A DNA stretch of 64,000 bases from an uncultured Pseudomonadota bacterium (GTDB lineage: Bacteria > Pseudomonadota > Gammaproteobacteria > Steroidobacterales > Steroidobacteraceae). Position 1 is the first letter of the stretch, and every line of letters begins with the position of its first letter. Where the stretch lies: the NCBI GenBank assembly GCA_903927005.1, contig CAIYLH010000054.1:44677-108676 (forward strand), in the 5' to 3' direction. Shown piece after piece: positions 40,342-50,535 of the stretch. The translations under genes and the position numbers were made by a program. The notes beneath the pieces were generated by a model. That model saw nothing but the letters and a program-made list of their open reading frames with translations, was not told where the DNA came from and searched no databases.

Positions 40342-42026
40342 GCGGTTCCGCGGTGCCTGGCCAGGTGCCGCGGGGTCCACGAGTGCGGCGCCTTGTGCAC
40401 GAAGCGGTGCCGGGCGACGTGGTAGCTCGTGTCAAAGCCGTAGAAGCTGCGCCGCATCTCGGCCAGCTCAGCCTGCCGGTACGAGGCGAGCGGCCGTAGC
40501 GCCTCGTCTTGATCGCGGCTGGCGGCCTTGGCCCGCAGCCGCTGCAGGTAGTTGTCCGCAGTGGCGAGCCGGGCTGCGCGATCGGCCACCTCGCACGTGA
40601 AATCGTCGACCGTCGCGCCGAACACGGCATCGGCAAGCCCCAGTCGAACTGCCTGGCTGCCCAGCAGCGGCTGACGCGCGCCGATGATCCCGTCGGCAGC
40701 AGCCCCTACCCTTCTGGGTAAGGTGTACGTCCACAGCTCCGAGCCATACAAGTTGCCCATGTTGCGGTAGTGCAGGTTGAGCACGGCAGCGGGCCGGATC
40801 CAGACCTGATCAGCGGCCAGCGCGAGGAACGCGCCGCCCGCACCCGCGTTGCCGCCGACGGCCGCAACCGTCAACTTTGACGTCATCCGCACCAGACACT
40901 CGGCGACGTCGTCGATCGCCTCGATGTTCAGCCACGACTCGTCGGCAGGGCTGTCGGCGGCCTCGATCAGATTGAGGTGGATGCCGTTCGACCAGAAGTC
41001 ACGGCCACCCTCCAGTACCAGCACGCGGGTTGGGCGTGCAGCGGCGGATTCGAGCGCTGCCAGCAGCTGGCGGCAATCGGCGCTGCCCATCGCGCCATTG
41101 TAGAAATCAAAGCGCAGAAACCCCACCGCCCCGGACTCGCGATACGTAATCGGCCGCGGGGCACTGTTGCGCAGCTCATCAGCCTCCGCAGGCAGCTGTG
41201 GCAACGCCCGCGCCGCCGGGCAGGCCATCAGCGCCGGCAGCTTGAACTGCTCGGGTGTCGCGCCACGGGCGTGACCGATCCACACGCTGCCATCAACGGT
41301 CGCGCGCAACAGCGCATGAGCCTCGCGATAGAGCCATTGGCCGGGCTGCGCGGTCGCCACCGGCGGACCTGGATGCGCGTCGTACAGGTAGGCAGGTACA
41401 CCTGCGATCGCATCGAGCAGACCCGGGGCCGAGTCGGCAGCCCGCAATCGCCGCAGCACCTCGGCCGTCCTGCAGGTCGTCCAGTCGATGGCTCGAGCGG
41501 CCTGTGTGAGCGGGGGATGCCAGCGGCCTCGCGGCAGCAAGGCCAGGGCGTCTGCCGCGAGCGGCCCCACCCCGGCCTCATACCGCTCCAGCGCGGCAAG
41601 CACGGCGTCTACCGCGCCGTCCGCGACTTCACCGCGATACAGGCTCGCCTTGCTCGCTGGACGCATCGCGAATGAAGCACTGGCCCAGATGGGCCCCGCG
41701 TCCCACTCCGCGTCGGCCTGCAGCACCGTCACGCCCCACTCTTGCTGCTGCTCGAGGATCGCCCAGTCCAGAGCGGCCGGCCCGCGGTCGCCCGGCACGC
41801 CAGGATGCACAATCAGACACGGCAGCCGGCGCCAGATGTCCTCTGGGATCGCGCGCTTGAGGAAAGACGCTATGACGAGCGCCGGCGCGTGCAGCGCCAC
41901 CGCTTCGCGCGTGACCTCGTCGCTGATGTCCAGCTCAAAGCTCAGCTCATGACCGCGCTCGCCAAGCGCGCACCACAGCTGCTGAGTCAGGCTATTGAAT
42001 GCGTGTGCGAGCAGCAGTATGCGCAT
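40329..42026 (-). CDS. hoxX: Hydrogenase maturation protein HoxX/HypX (formyl-THF hydrolase-like + enoyl-CoA hydratase-like domains)
   Basis: MRILLLAHAFNSLTQQLWCALGERGHELSFELDISDE; LIVHPGVPGDRGPAALDWAI; C-terminal crotonase-like domain FDFYNGAMGSADC, NAGAGGAFLALAADQVW. Confidence 0.93.
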   Translation of the reverse strand: MRILLLAHAFNSLTQQLWCALGERGHELSFELDISDEVTREAVALHAPALVIASFLKRAIPEDIWRRLPCLIVHPGVPGDRGPAALDWAILEQQQEWGVTVLQADAEWDAGPIWASASFAMRPASKASLYRGEVADGAVDAVLAALERYEAGVGPLAADALALLPRGRWHPPLTQAARAIDWTTCRTAEVLRRLRAADSAPGLLDAIAGVPAYLYDAHPGPPVATAQPGQWLYREAHALLRATVDGSVWIGHARGATPEQFKLPALMACPAARALPQLPAEADELRNSAPRPITYRESGAVGFLRFDFYNGAMGSADCRQLLAALESAAARPTRVLVLEGGRDFWSNGIHLNLIEAADSPADESWLNIEAIDDVAECLVRMTSKLTVAAVGGNAGAGGAFLALAADQVWIRPAAVLNLHYRNMGNLYGSELWTYTLPRRVGAAADGIIGARQPLLGSQAVRLGLADAVFGATVDDFTCEVADRAARLATADNYLQRLRAKAASRDQDEALRPLASYRQAELAEMRRSFYGFDTSYHVARHRFVHKAPHSWTPRHLARHRGTAAGR

Positions 42027-42033
42027 GCGCCGT

Positions 42034-43086
42034 TCAACAGATCCGTGGCAGCTGGTCGCCCGTGAGCCAGTCGACGACCCTGCGGCCGCCGAGCGTGGTC
42101 GTCATCTGCACGAAGTGATCTGGATCGCGTGTCACCCGGCCTATCAGGGCGGCATCCCGCCCCTGCGGATGAGCCAATAGCGTCGCGTGCAGCAGCGCCG
42201 CATCCTCCGCGGGCACGATAGCAATCAGCTTGCCCTCATTGGCGACATACAGCGGATCCAGCCCGAGCAGCTCGCACGCCGCCGCCACTGCCGGCTTTAA
42301 CGGGATGGCGCTCTCCTCAAGCATCATGCCCACGCCTGACTGGCGCGCGATCTCGTTCAGCGTCGTTGCGAGGCCGCCGCGCGTGGGATCGCGCAGCACC
42401 CTGATCCGCGGACAGGCCGACAGCAGCGTCTCGACGAGCCCGTGCAGAGCGGCGCTGTCAGAGAGGATCTCGGTGTCGAACTCGAGGTTCTCGCGCTTGG
42501 ACATGATCGCGACGCCATGGTCGCCTATGCTGCCGGAAACGAAGATCGCGTCGCCCTCGCGCGCCGCCGAACCATCGAGCACGATGCCGTCGGGCACGAC
42601 GCCGACACCCGTGGTCGTGATGTAGACCCCGTCCCCCTTGCCCTGCTCGACGACCTTGGTGTCGCCGGTGACAATCGGCACTCCCGCCGCCTTGGCCGCC
42701 GCCGCCATCGACAGGACGATGCGGCGCAGCTCCGCCAGAGGGAAGCCCTCTTCCAGTATGAATCCCGCCGCAAGATACAGCGGCCGCCCACCGGCCATGG
42801 CGACGTCATTGATGGTGCCGTGCACTGACAGCGAGCCAATGTCGCCGCCCGGAAAGAAAAGCGGCGAGACGACGTGGCTGTCGGTCGCCATCACCAGCCG
42901 CCCGGCCGGCCGCGGCATCGCCGCGGCATCGTTCTGGGTACGCAGCCACGGGTTGTCGAACGCCGCCAGAAACAGCTCCTCCACCAACTGCGCCGTTGCG
43001 CGGCCACCCGCGCCGTGCGCCAGCTCCACGCGTCCGCGCTTGAAATCTAGCGGCCGCTGATACAACGGCCGGGGCTCGCCGCTCAT
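42034..43086 (-). CDS. hypE: Hydrogenase expression/formation protein HypE
   Basis: VELAHGAGGRATAQLVEELFLAAF, MATDSHVVSPLFFPGGDIGSLSVHGTINDVAMAGG; C-terminal TTLGGRRVVDWLTGDQLPRIC. Confidence 0.95.
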   Translation of the reverse strand: MSGEPRPLYQRPLDFKRGRVELAHGAGGRATAQLVEELFLAAFDNPWLRTQNDAAAMPRPAGRLVMATDSHVVSPLFFPGGDIGSLSVHGTINDVAMAGGRPLYLAAGFILEEGFPLAELRRIVLSMAAAAKAAGVPIVTGDTKVVEQGKGDGVYITTTGVGVVPDGIVLDGSAAREGDAIFVSGSIGDHGVAIMSKRENLEFDTEILSDSAALHGLVETLLSACPRIRVLRDPTRGGLATTLNEIARQSGVGMMLEESAIPLKPAVAAACELLGLDPLYVANEGKLIAIVPAEDAALLHATLLAHPQGRDAALIGRVTRDPDHFVQMTTTLGGRRVVDWLTGDQLPRIC

Positions 43087-44237
43087 GCCATCTCCGCGGC
43101 AAGCGGCGCCTGCGGACGGTCGCGGAAGCGGCCGTAGGAATAATGCGCAGCGCACGCTCCCTCGGACGAAACCATGCACGAACCCATGGGCGTCTCCGGC
43201 GTGCAGGCACCACCGAACAGCCGGCAGTCGGTCGGACGCTTCAGGCCGCGCAGGATCGCGCCGCAGTCACAGGCCTTGTTATCCGGAACCGGCTGGTACT
43301 GCAGCTCAAATCGGCGCTCGGCGTCGTGGGCAGCGAAGGTAGCGCGAATGGCAAGCGCGCTGTACGGCACGGTTCCTAATCCGCGCCATTCGAACTCACG
43401 GCGTAACTCAAAGACCTCTGCCACCAGCGCCTGCGCCTTCTGGTTGCCGGCGCGATCAACAACCCGATGAAACTGGTTCTCGACCTCAGCGCGACCCTCG
43501 TTGACCTGCCGTACCAGCATCAGTATCGCCTGCATGACATCCAGCGGCTCGAATCCCGCGATCACCACGGGCTTGCGGAATTCCTCCGCAAAGAACTCGT
43601 ACGGCCGTGTGCCAATGATGCTGCTGACGTGCGCAGGCCCGACAAAGCCGTCCAACGGCACGGTGCCCAACGTGCGCACCTCGGGTGACTGCAGGATATT
43701 GACGATCGCCGCTGGCGTCAGCACATGATTGCTCAGCACGCTGAAGTTGCCGACGCCCGTGGCTTGCGCCTCACGGATCACCAGCGCCGTAGGCGGCGTT
43801 GTTGTTTCAAAGCCGATCGCGAGGAAAACCACCTCGCGGGCTGGGTTCTCACGTGCGATCCGTAGCGCATCTGCAGCTGAGTACACCATGCGGATATCAC
43901 CGCCCTCGGCCTTGGCGCGCAGCAGCGAACGGCCGTTGGAGGCAGGCACACGCATTGTGTCGCCATAACTGCACAAGATCACGTTCCGCTCTAGCGCCAG
44001 CCCGATCGCAAGATCAATTCTCCCGATCGGCAGCACGCACACCGGACAACCCGGCCCGTGGATCATGCGCACGTTCGCAGGCAGCAGGTCCGCAACCCCG
44101 TAACGGGAGATGGCGTGGGTGTGGCCGCCGCAGAACTCCATGAACTGGTAGCGACGGCCGGGAACCGCCTCGCGCGCGATCGCGGCGGCAAGTCCGCGTC
44201 CGAGCTCACGATCACGGAACTCGTCGACGTACTTCAT
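43083..44237 (-). CDS. hypD: Hydrogenase formation protein HypD
   Basis: FMEFCGGHTHAISRYGVADLLPANVRMIHGPGCPVCVLP; FLAIGFETTTPPTALVI; CACDCGAILRGLKRPTDCRLFGGACTPETPMGSCMVSSEG-like C-terminus. Confidence 0.96.
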   Translation of the reverse strand: MKYVDEFRDRELGRGLAAAIAREAVPGRRYQFMEFCGGHTHAISRYGVADLLPANVRMIHGPGCPVCVLPIGRIDLAIGLALERNVILCSYGDTMRVPASNGRSLLRAKAEGGDIRMVYSAADALRIARENPAREVVFLAIGFETTTPPTALVIREAQATGVGNFSVLSNHVLTPAAIVNILQSPEVRTLGTVPLDGFVGPAHVSSIIGTRPYEFFAEEFRKPVVIAGFEPLDVMQAILMLVRQVNEGRAEVENQFHRVVDRAGNQKAQALVAEVFELRREFEWRGLGTVPYSALAIRATFAAHDAERRFELQYQPVPDNKACDCGAILRGLKRPTDCRLFGGACTPETPMGSCMVSSEGACAAHYSYGRFRDRPQAPLAAEMA

Positions 44238-44467
44238 ACCAGCTCTCCTGGCTCGAGGCCGGCAGCGGCCATCGCGGCCAGCGTCTCGGCCGCGGCGTCA
44301 GGATCGAGCCGTGCCAGCGCGTAGCCAACGTGTACGATCACATAGTCGCCAGGAACCACGCCCTCGACCAGAGCAATGGAAACCCGCTTGCGGATGCCGC
44401 CGGCATCGATCACCGCCTGATCATCGGCCTCAAGACTGACGATGCGGGCTGGAACTGCAAGACACAT
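44234..44467 (-). CDS. hypC: HypC/HybG/HupF-family hydrogenase chaperone HypC
   Basis: MCLAVPARIVSLEADDQAVIDAGGIRKRVSIALVEGVVPGDYVIVHVGYALARLD. Confidence 0.95.
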   Translation of the reverse strand: MCLAVPARIVSLEADDQAVIDAGGIRKRVSIALVEGVVPGDYVIVHVGYALARLDPDAAAETLAAMAAAGLEPGELV

Positions 44468-44468
44468 C

Positions 44469-46793
44469 TCATTCCCCCTGCGCGCGTTGCGCGATCCAGC
44501 ACTGACCGAGGCTGATGGCCCCGTCGTTCGGCGGCGCCGCCGCAGACTCCAACATCCAGATCCCACGCGCGGCGAGTTCACGGCGCAACGCGCAGGCAAG
44601 CACGTCGTTCTGCAGGCAACCACCACCGCAGGCGACCCGATCCAGACCGCTTTGGATCGCAGCCACGGACACCCACTCGGCAAGCCCACGCGCGACACCG
44701 GCATGAAACTCCGCCGCCAGGCGCCCACGATCGGCAGACCGCAGCAGCGGCTCCAGCAGCGGCAGCAAATCGAGCACACCGTCGGCGCCGAGCCGCGCCG
44801 CAGCCGCGGGCTCTGCTACGCCGGCCGCCGCGGCGGCACCCTCAAGCAACATCGCCGCCTGACCCTCGAAGCTGGTGACCTCGCGCAGGCCGACCAGCGC
44901 TGCGGCGGCGTCGAACCAGCGACCCAGACTGGAGGTCGACGGCGCTCGGCCGTGGGCGAGTAGCCTTGCGACCGCCGTCGCGGCAGGTTGGGACGCGAAT
45001 CGGGTTGAGATTTCATCGGCCCGCCCGAGCGCGACAAGCACCGCCGCAGCGACCCGCCACGGCTCGCGCGCGGCGCGATCCCCGCCAACCAGCGGCAGCG
45101 TCCGCAGGTGCCCTAGGCGCTGCATGCGGGCGCCATCGACACGCAGCAGCTCCCCGCCCCAAGCGCCGCGGTCCGTTCCGTAGCCAACGCCATCCAATGC
45201 GAGGCCTAGAACCGGCCCCTCTACGCCGTGCTCGGCCAGCACTGCAGCGACGTGGGCATGATGGTGCTGCACGGGGATGAGCGGCACGGACCACTCCGCT
45301 GCGAGGCGAGCAGCAAGGCGTGTGCTGTGAAAATCCGGGTGCAGGTCGTGCGCGACGGCCACTGGCCGTACGCCGGTTAGGGACAGCAGGTGTGCGACGG
45401 CAGCATCGAAGGCGCGCCGCGTCGGCGCCAGATCCAGGTCGCCAACGTGCGGACTGAGGAACGCCTGATCGCCGCGGGTGACGCACGCAGTCGCCTTGTA
45501 GTGACCGCCGAGGCCAAGCACCTGCGGACCGCGCGACGCCAGTCCGATCGCCCGCGGCGCTGCGCCGCGCGCACGACGCACGAACCGCGGCTGACCCTCG
45601 CGCACGCGCATCACCGAGTCATCGCAACGGGTAACGATCCGACGGTCGTGCAGCAGCCACGCGTCTGCGATACCGGTCAGGGCCTGCAACGCCTCATCGT
45701 CGTCGATAACCAGCGGCTCGTCGTGCAGATTCGCGCTGGTCATCACCAACAGTAACGGCTGCGCCTCGGCAAGCCAGCCAGTGCCGGCCGGTCGGCCGAG
45801 CGCTTCATGAAAAAGCAGGTGGTGGATGGGCGTGTACGGCAGCATCACACCGAGTCTGCCGACGCCGTCCGCGATACCCGCCAGAGCGGCGCCTGCGCTC
45901 GGGGCGCGAGGCACCAGCACAATCGGCCGCTCTACTGATTCCAGCAGCGCGCGTTCCGCATCGCACAGACGTACCAAGTCCGCCAGCGAGGCGACGTTCG
46001 CTGCCATCACCGCAAAGGGTTGCTCCTCGCGGTGCTTGCGGGATCGCAGGCGCGCGACCGCCGCCGCGTCAGTCGCGACGCAAGCGAGGTGCCAACCACC
46101 TAGTCCCTTGATCGCGACAATGCCGCCCGACTGCAGGCAGCGCAGCGCTCCGGCGATCGGATCCTCGGCCGGATCGCCACCCACTAACCGCAGCGATGGC
46201 CCGCAAACCGCACAGGCGGTCGCCTCCGCGTGGAAGCGCCGTTCACCAGGCGCTCGATACTCAGCGTCACAGCGAGCACACAACGGGAATGGCGCAAGGC
46301 TGGTCCGCGCCCGATCGTAGGGCAGCGCCTCAGTGACCGTGTAGCGCGGCCCGCAGTCGGTGCAGTTGATCAACGCGTAACGATAGCGCCTATCACCCGC
46401 ATCGAACATCTCCGCAAGGCAAGCAGGACACACGCCGGTATCGTGTCCAATCGCGGTGTCGGTGCCGGTTGCGAGACTTTCGATGACGGAAAAGCCGTCC
46501 CTGCCCGGATCCGGCGCGCAATCCTCCACATCGATCGCATCGACGCGGGCGCGTGGCGGAGGCGCGGTACGAAGTCGCGCGCGCAGCGCTGCGAGCGCCG
46601 CTGGCGCACCCTGCACGTCAATCCAGACGCCGGCGCCGTCGTTGCAGACAGTGCCGGCGAGTTGCAGCTCGGTTGCGGCTCTATAGACAAAGGGCCGGAA
46701 GCCGACGCCCTGAACAACGCCACGCACGCGGATGCGTTGCCGCTCGAGGCTCCGCGCGGACAGCTTGGAGCAACGCGCCGCGGCGTCGATCAC
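44469..46793 (-). CDS. hypF: Carbamoyltransferase HypF
   Basis: Acylphosphatase VRGVVQGVGFRPFVYRAATEL, zinc fingers CPACLAEMFDAGDRRYRYALINCTDCGPRYT, YrdC and Kae1-like domains (CGGGCLQNDVL). Confidence 0.96.
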   Translation of the reverse strand: MIDAAARCSKLSARSLERQRIRVRGVVQGVGFRPFVYRAATELQLAGTVCNDGAGVWIDVQGAPAALAALRARLRTAPPPRARVDAIDVEDCAPDPGRDGFSVIESLATGTDTAIGHDTGVCPACLAEMFDAGDRRYRYALINCTDCGPRYTVTEALPYDRARTSLAPFPLCARCDAEYRAPGERRFHAEATACAVCGPSLRLVGGDPAEDPIAGALRCLQSGGIVAIKGLGGWHLACVATDAAAVARLRSRKHREEQPFAVMAANVASLADLVRLCDAERALLESVERPIVLVPRAPSAGAALAGIADGVGRLGVMLPYTPIHHLLFHEALGRPAGTGWLAEAQPLLLVMTSANLHDEPLVIDDDEALQALTGIADAWLLHDRRIVTRCDDSVMRVREGQPRFVRRARGAAPRAIGLASRGPQVLGLGGHYKATACVTRGDQAFLSPHVGDLDLAPTRRAFDAAVAHLLSLTGVRPVAVAHDLHPDFHSTRLAARLAAEWSVPLIPVQHHHAHVAAVLAEHGVEGPVLGLALDGVGYGTDRGAWGGELLRVDGARMQRLGHLRTLPLVGGDRAAREPWRVAAAVLVALGRADEISTRFASQPAATAVARLLAHGRAPSTSSLGRWFDAAAALVGLREVTSFEGQAAMLLEGAAAAAGVAEPAAAARLGADGVLDLLPLLEPLLRSADRGRLAAEFHAGVARGLAEWVSVAAIQSGLDRVACGGGCLQNDVLACALRRELAARGIWMLESAAAPPNDGAISLGQCWIAQRAQGE

Positions 46794-47629
46794 GCACGCG
46801 CTCCGGCATCAGTCACAGCCAGCGGACCCGACATCCGGGCGCGCACGGCGACTTCCCGCCGTAGCCACGCAAGCCACGCATCGAAACCTGCGCCAGACAT
46901 CACCGATAGCGTCAGACACTCCAGCGCTGGGTTTATGCGCATCGCGTTCGCCGTTGCACGAGCAACATCGAATGGCACGTACGGCAGCAAGTCGGACTTG
47001 GTGATCAGACACAGGTCGGCCGCGCGGAACATGTCTGGATACTTGAGCGGCTTGTCGTCCCCCTCCGTGACAGACAGCACGACGACCTTGTGCGCCTCGC
47101 CCAGATCGAAGGCGGCAGGGCAGACAAGGTTGCCGACGTTTTCGATAAACAGAATCCCGCCACGCTGTAGCGGCAACGACTCCGCCGCATGACCGACCTG
47201 GTGCGCATCGAGGTGACAGCCCTTGCCGGTATTGAGCTGCACTACCGGCGCGCCAGTGGCCGCGATGCGATCAGCGTCGAGACTCGTCTGCTGATCGCCT
47301 TCCACGACCGCCGCCGGACAGAGGCCGGCGAGTGCCTTGAGCGTCTCGACCAGCAGCGTCGTCTTGCCCGAGCCGGGGCTCGAGACCAGATTCAGCGCAA
47401 GTACACCGGCGGCCTCGAAGCGATGGCGGTTGGTCGCGGCATAACGATCGTTCTTTGCGAGCAGATCCTGCTCGACGCTAACGGTGCGGGTCGTCGTGGG
47501 GCGCAGCACACCAAAGCCACGCGCGCCAGGCAGGACCGCATCCGCGGCGTGCGAATGATCATGCGCGTCGTGATCATGGCCAGGGCCATGGGCATCAGAG
47601 GTCGCCGAGCAGCCGCAGGTCACGCACAT
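46790..47629 (-). CDS. hypB: Hydrogenase nickel incorporation GTPase HypB with His-rich N-terminus
   Basis: MCVTCGCSATSDAHGPGHDHDAHDHSHAADA; NLVSSPGSGKTTLLVETL; IENVGNLVCPAAFDLGE; ITKSDLLPY. Confidence 0.96.
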   Translation of the reverse strand: MCVTCGCSATSDAHGPGHDHDAHDHSHAADAVLPGARGFGVLRPTTTRTVSVEQDLLAKNDRYAATNRHRFEAAGVLALNLVSSPGSGKTTLLVETLKALAGLCPAAVVEGDQQTSLDADRIAATGAPVVQLNTGKGCHLDAHQVGHAAESLPLQRGGILFIENVGNLVCPAAFDLGEAHKVVVLSVTEGDDKPLKYPDMFRAADLCLITKSDLLPYVPFDVARATANAMRINPALECLTLSVMSGAGFDAWLAWLRREVAVRARMSGPLAVTDAGARA

Positions 47630-47988
47630 GTCGAACTCTCCTGTTCCGGTCCTAGGTCGATGTCTTTGACTCGCATGTCGCCACCGCCGGTCACCTCCAG
47701 CCGATAGCCCCCGCAGCCTGGGCAGCCAGCACCACCTTCAGCGATGGCGACTGCCTCACCGCAGTCCCAGCACCAGCCGCTGCCCGGAACGGTCTCTATT
47801 TCCAGGCGCGCGCCAGCGGCGACACCATCCTGCATCACAACGTCGAAGCAGAATCGCAGCGCCTCAGGCTCGACGGTGGCCAGCGCACCAATCTGCAAGC
47901 GCACCGCAGTGACGCGGCGGGCGCCATGCTGGCTCGCGGTCTGCTCCACGATCTCGCGGACGCTCTCCATCAGCGACATCTCATGCAT
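47620..47988 (-). CDS. hypA: Hydrogenase nickel insertion protein HypA
   Basis: MHEMSLMESVREIVEQTA...WCWDCGEAVAIAEGGAGCPGCGGYRLEVTGG zinc-binding CxxC pairs. Confidence 0.95.
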   Translation of the reverse strand: MHEMSLMESVREIVEQTASQHGARRVTAVRLQIGALATVEPEALRFCFDVVMQDGVAAGARLEIETVPGSGWCWDCGEAVAIAEGGAGCPGCGGYRLEVTGGGDMRVKDIDLGPEQESSTCA

Positions 47989-48991
47989 CAGGCCCGCCTA
48001 CGACTGCCACCGCATGCGAGACACACGGATCGAACGCCAGCGCCCAGAGCGAGGCGGCGCGGGCCGCCTCGCGGGCGCCCTCCACCGGCAGGCCGCGCAG
48101 GTAGGCGACAAACGGGCCGTCGGCGGCGAAGTGGCGCTCCGTCGGGGTGTGAATCAGGTAGGCGCTGACTACTCCGTCAGCCAGGGTCGCATCGTGTTCG
48201 AGCCAGCCGCGGGCAGTGGCAACGGAACCCAGGCCGCGGCCCGGTGCAGGGCTAGCAGCTGCCATGTCGATCATGTTCAGAGAATCGCTGCACAACCCGA
48301 GTAACAGTTCCAGCAGCGACACCACGCGCGCGGCCAGCAGCGCCTCGAGCGCGCGCCCCGCGTCCTGCAGTGAAGCTATCCAGCGATGCTCGCTGGCAGT
48401 CTCGAGCGGCGAGTCGAGTGTTCCGGCTGGCCGCGCCTGCAACCCGACCCGTGGAGTGGCGGCCCGTTCCGCTCGCAGCAGTCCGAACAAACGGGCCACT
48501 GGCGTGGCCGCCGAGGCGTGCCAACGATCAAACGCGGCCAGCTCATCGAACTGCGCGAGCGCCGCCGCCGGCATACCCAGCCAGTCTGCCTCGAGCGTCG
48601 TCAACAACTGCGACGGCCAGTCGGGCGCACCTGACTGGATCCCGCCGTACCAGCGCGTGAACGCATCGCGCGCAGGCATGGCACCGAGCAGGGCCGGCCA
48701 GTCGAGCCACAGACGCCACAGGTGCTCCTGCACTGCCTCCGCGGCAACCGCAGCGGCGAGCCGTCCGTGCCGGTCGTGTGCAAGCGAAACGCCGCCAGCA
48801 GCGGCGAGGGTGAGCTCCGCGCAGGCACGCTGCGCGGCACCGCAGACCGCATAGAGGCGGCCGAGCACGCCAGCGACGGCCGCCGGACTCAGGCCAACCA
48901 GCACTCGGGCGGGGTTCGGCGTTCGCGCATCGATGCGCACCGTCTCGATGCAGCCGCGCGAACATTCGACGACGATATCGATGCTCGCCAT
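47981..48991 (-). CDS. hoxV: Hydrogenase expression protein HoxV/HupK-like
   Basis: MASIDIVVECSRGCIETVRIDARTPNPARVLVGLSPAAVAGVLGRLYAVCGAAQRACAELTL; degenerate large-subunit-like C-terminus LWALAFDPCVSHAVAV; hox order. Confidence 0.85.
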   Translation of the reverse strand: MASIDIVVECSRGCIETVRIDARTPNPARVLVGLSPAAVAGVLGRLYAVCGAAQRACAELTLAAAGGVSLAHDRHGRLAAAVAAEAVQEHLWRLWLDWPALLGAMPARDAFTRWYGGIQSGAPDWPSQLLTTLEADWLGMPAAALAQFDELAAFDRWHASAATPVARLFGLLRAERAATPRVGLQARPAGTLDSPLETASEHRWIASLQDAGRALEALLAARVVSLLELLLGLCSDSLNMIDMAAASPAPGRGLGSVATARGWLEHDATLADGVVSAYLIHTPTERHFAADGPFVAYLRGLPVEGAREAARAASLWALAFDPCVSHAVAVVGGPDA

Positions 48992-48993
48992 CG

Positions 48994-49485
48994 CTACCCC
49001 CCCGTCAGCAGTCCGCGCCGCGACAGCCGCGCGGGGCCTGCAACCGGTGCGGGCTGCGGGGCCTGCAGCAAGGCTTCCAGCGCTGCGTGAGCTGCCTGCT
49101 CCGCATCTTCCTGCGACGCGAATTCGGTGACGGGCGAAAACAGCGAGCACTGGTGATAGGTACCGACATCAGCCTCGGTGTGCGCCATGAATCCATATAC
49201 GCCGGACGGGAACGCCCAGGGATGGGCATCTCCCTGACGCACCGGCGGCAGTGCCTCAGCAGCGCCATCCATCAGCATCAGGTTGATGCACCACGGCGTC
49301 ACGAGCGCACCCAGGCGCAGGCCGCGCCAGTCCCGAAATCCCAACGCTGCAACCCGTAGTCGGGGATTGAGAAACTCGAGCCCCGCCATGCGGGTAGCCA
49401 AAATCCCCTCAAAGGTGCGTTCCAGCCGTAACTCGTCGGCCGACCGCGGCGCAGCGCTCGCGCCCACGCTGGGCTGTGCGCTCAC
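48994..49485 (-). CDS. hoxT: [NiFe]-hydrogenase assembly chaperone HoxT/HupJ (HybE family), GTG start overlapping rubredoxin stop
   Basis: RLERTFEGILATRMAGLEFLNPRLRVAALGFRDWRGLRLGALVTPWCINLMLMDG HybE family motif. Confidence 0.88.
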   Translation of the reverse strand: MSAQPSVGASAAPRSADELRLERTFEGILATRMAGLEFLNPRLRVAALGFRDWRGLRLGALVTPWCINLMLMDGAAEALPPVRQGDAHPWAFPSGVYGFMAHTEADVGTYHQCSLFSPVTEFASQEDAEQAAHAALEALLQAPQPAPVAGPARLSRRGLLTGG

Positions 49486-49688
49486 GCAGGCACCCGCAGG
49501 AACCGCGTCTTGGGCGCATCGCAATGAGGACACGTCCAGTTGGACGGCAATTGCTCGAACGCAGTCCCATAGGAGACCTGAGCGAAATCGTCACCCTTGC
49601 TGGGATCGTAGACCGTCCAGCAAACACCGCATTCGTAGCAGACCCCTGAGGTCGACGGCTCGCCGGTAGTGAGGTCCACGGAACTCAT
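49482..49688 (-). CDS. hoxR: Rubredoxin HoxR/HupI-type
   Basis: CYECGVCWTVYDPSKGDDFAQVSYGTAFEQLPSNWTCPHCDAPKTRFLRV. Confidence 0.93.
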   Translation of the reverse strand: MSSVDLTTGEPSTSGVCYECGVCWTVYDPSKGDDFAQVSYGTAFEQLPSNWTCPHCDAPKTRFLRVPA

Positions 49689-49692
49689 CGCG

Positions 49693-50535
49693 CTACTCGA
49701 GCGTTTCCAGCCACTCGCCCAGACGCGAGAGCGAGTCGGCGAAATCCTCCGGTGCCGCCAGCGCGACCTCCGGCACCGCAGTGACCTCGATGGTGTTCAG
49801 GATCAGGCTATTCATGCTGTTGAAATACTGCACCCACCAGGTATCTCGCAAGCGCGTGCTGGTGATGCGACAGTTGCCGTAGCCACGCGACAGCAGCGTC
49901 ACCGGACCGATCTCCAACGCTCCTACCAGCCAGGCAATGTCTTCACTGGTGACCGGCAACAAGGTCAGGTTCACGACGTGGGTCGGCGCCCCGTCACCCC
50001 GCGCGCTGGCGGCAACGAGCTCGGTCAGTAGCGCCGGCGCGTTCATGACGCCGGCGGGAGGAACCCGCTTCGGCATCCTGCAACGGGAACCCAGCAGCGC
50101 CGCCTCGCGGATCACGGCCGGGACGGGCGCGACCTCAACCACGTCCCCCACCATCTCACCGGATTCGTCGAAATTGCGAATGCGCCAGAAGCCAGGAAAC
50201 GCGGTTTCCTGTAGGCGCACCGCTGGCTCATCGATGATCGCACCGACCTCGCCCTCGCCGAGGGTCTCGTTGACCAGTGCGATCGCGGCGGGGCTGAGCG
50301 TGAGCACGTCGCGGGTCAACTGCACGCTGCCGCCGAATTCGTGTGCGGCCGCTGTGGAATGCAAGTCCTCCAAAAACGCCCGGGCCTCGGCAAGTGCCGC
50401 CGGACTGACATCCACGGGGCGTGCCGGCATATGAAACGTCGCGAGCATCTCGGGCATGCGCACGAAGTCGAGTTCGTCGTCCAGAGGCTGTGACCCGGGG
50501 CCAATATTGACGACCGGAATGGGGAACGCTTTCAT
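49693..50535 (-). CDS. hoxQ: Hydrogenase expression/formation protein HoxQ/HupH
   Basis: MKAFPIPVVNIGPGSQPLDDELDFVRMPEMLATFHMP; GNCRITSTRLRDTWWVQYFNSMNSLILNTIEVTAVPEVALAAPED. Confidence 0.93.
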   Translation of the reverse strand: MKAFPIPVVNIGPGSQPLDDELDFVRMPEMLATFHMPARPVDVSPAALAEARAFLEDLHSTAAAHEFGGSVQLTRDVLTLSPAAIALVNETLGEGEVGAIIDEPAVRLQETAFPGFWRIRNFDESGEMVGDVVEVAPVPAVIREAALLGSRCRMPKRVPPAGVMNAPALLTELVAASARGDGAPTHVVNLTLLPVTSEDIAWLVGALEIGPVTLLSRGYGNCRITSTRLRDTWWVQYFNSMNSLILNTIEVTAVPEVALAAPEDFADSLSRLGEWLETLE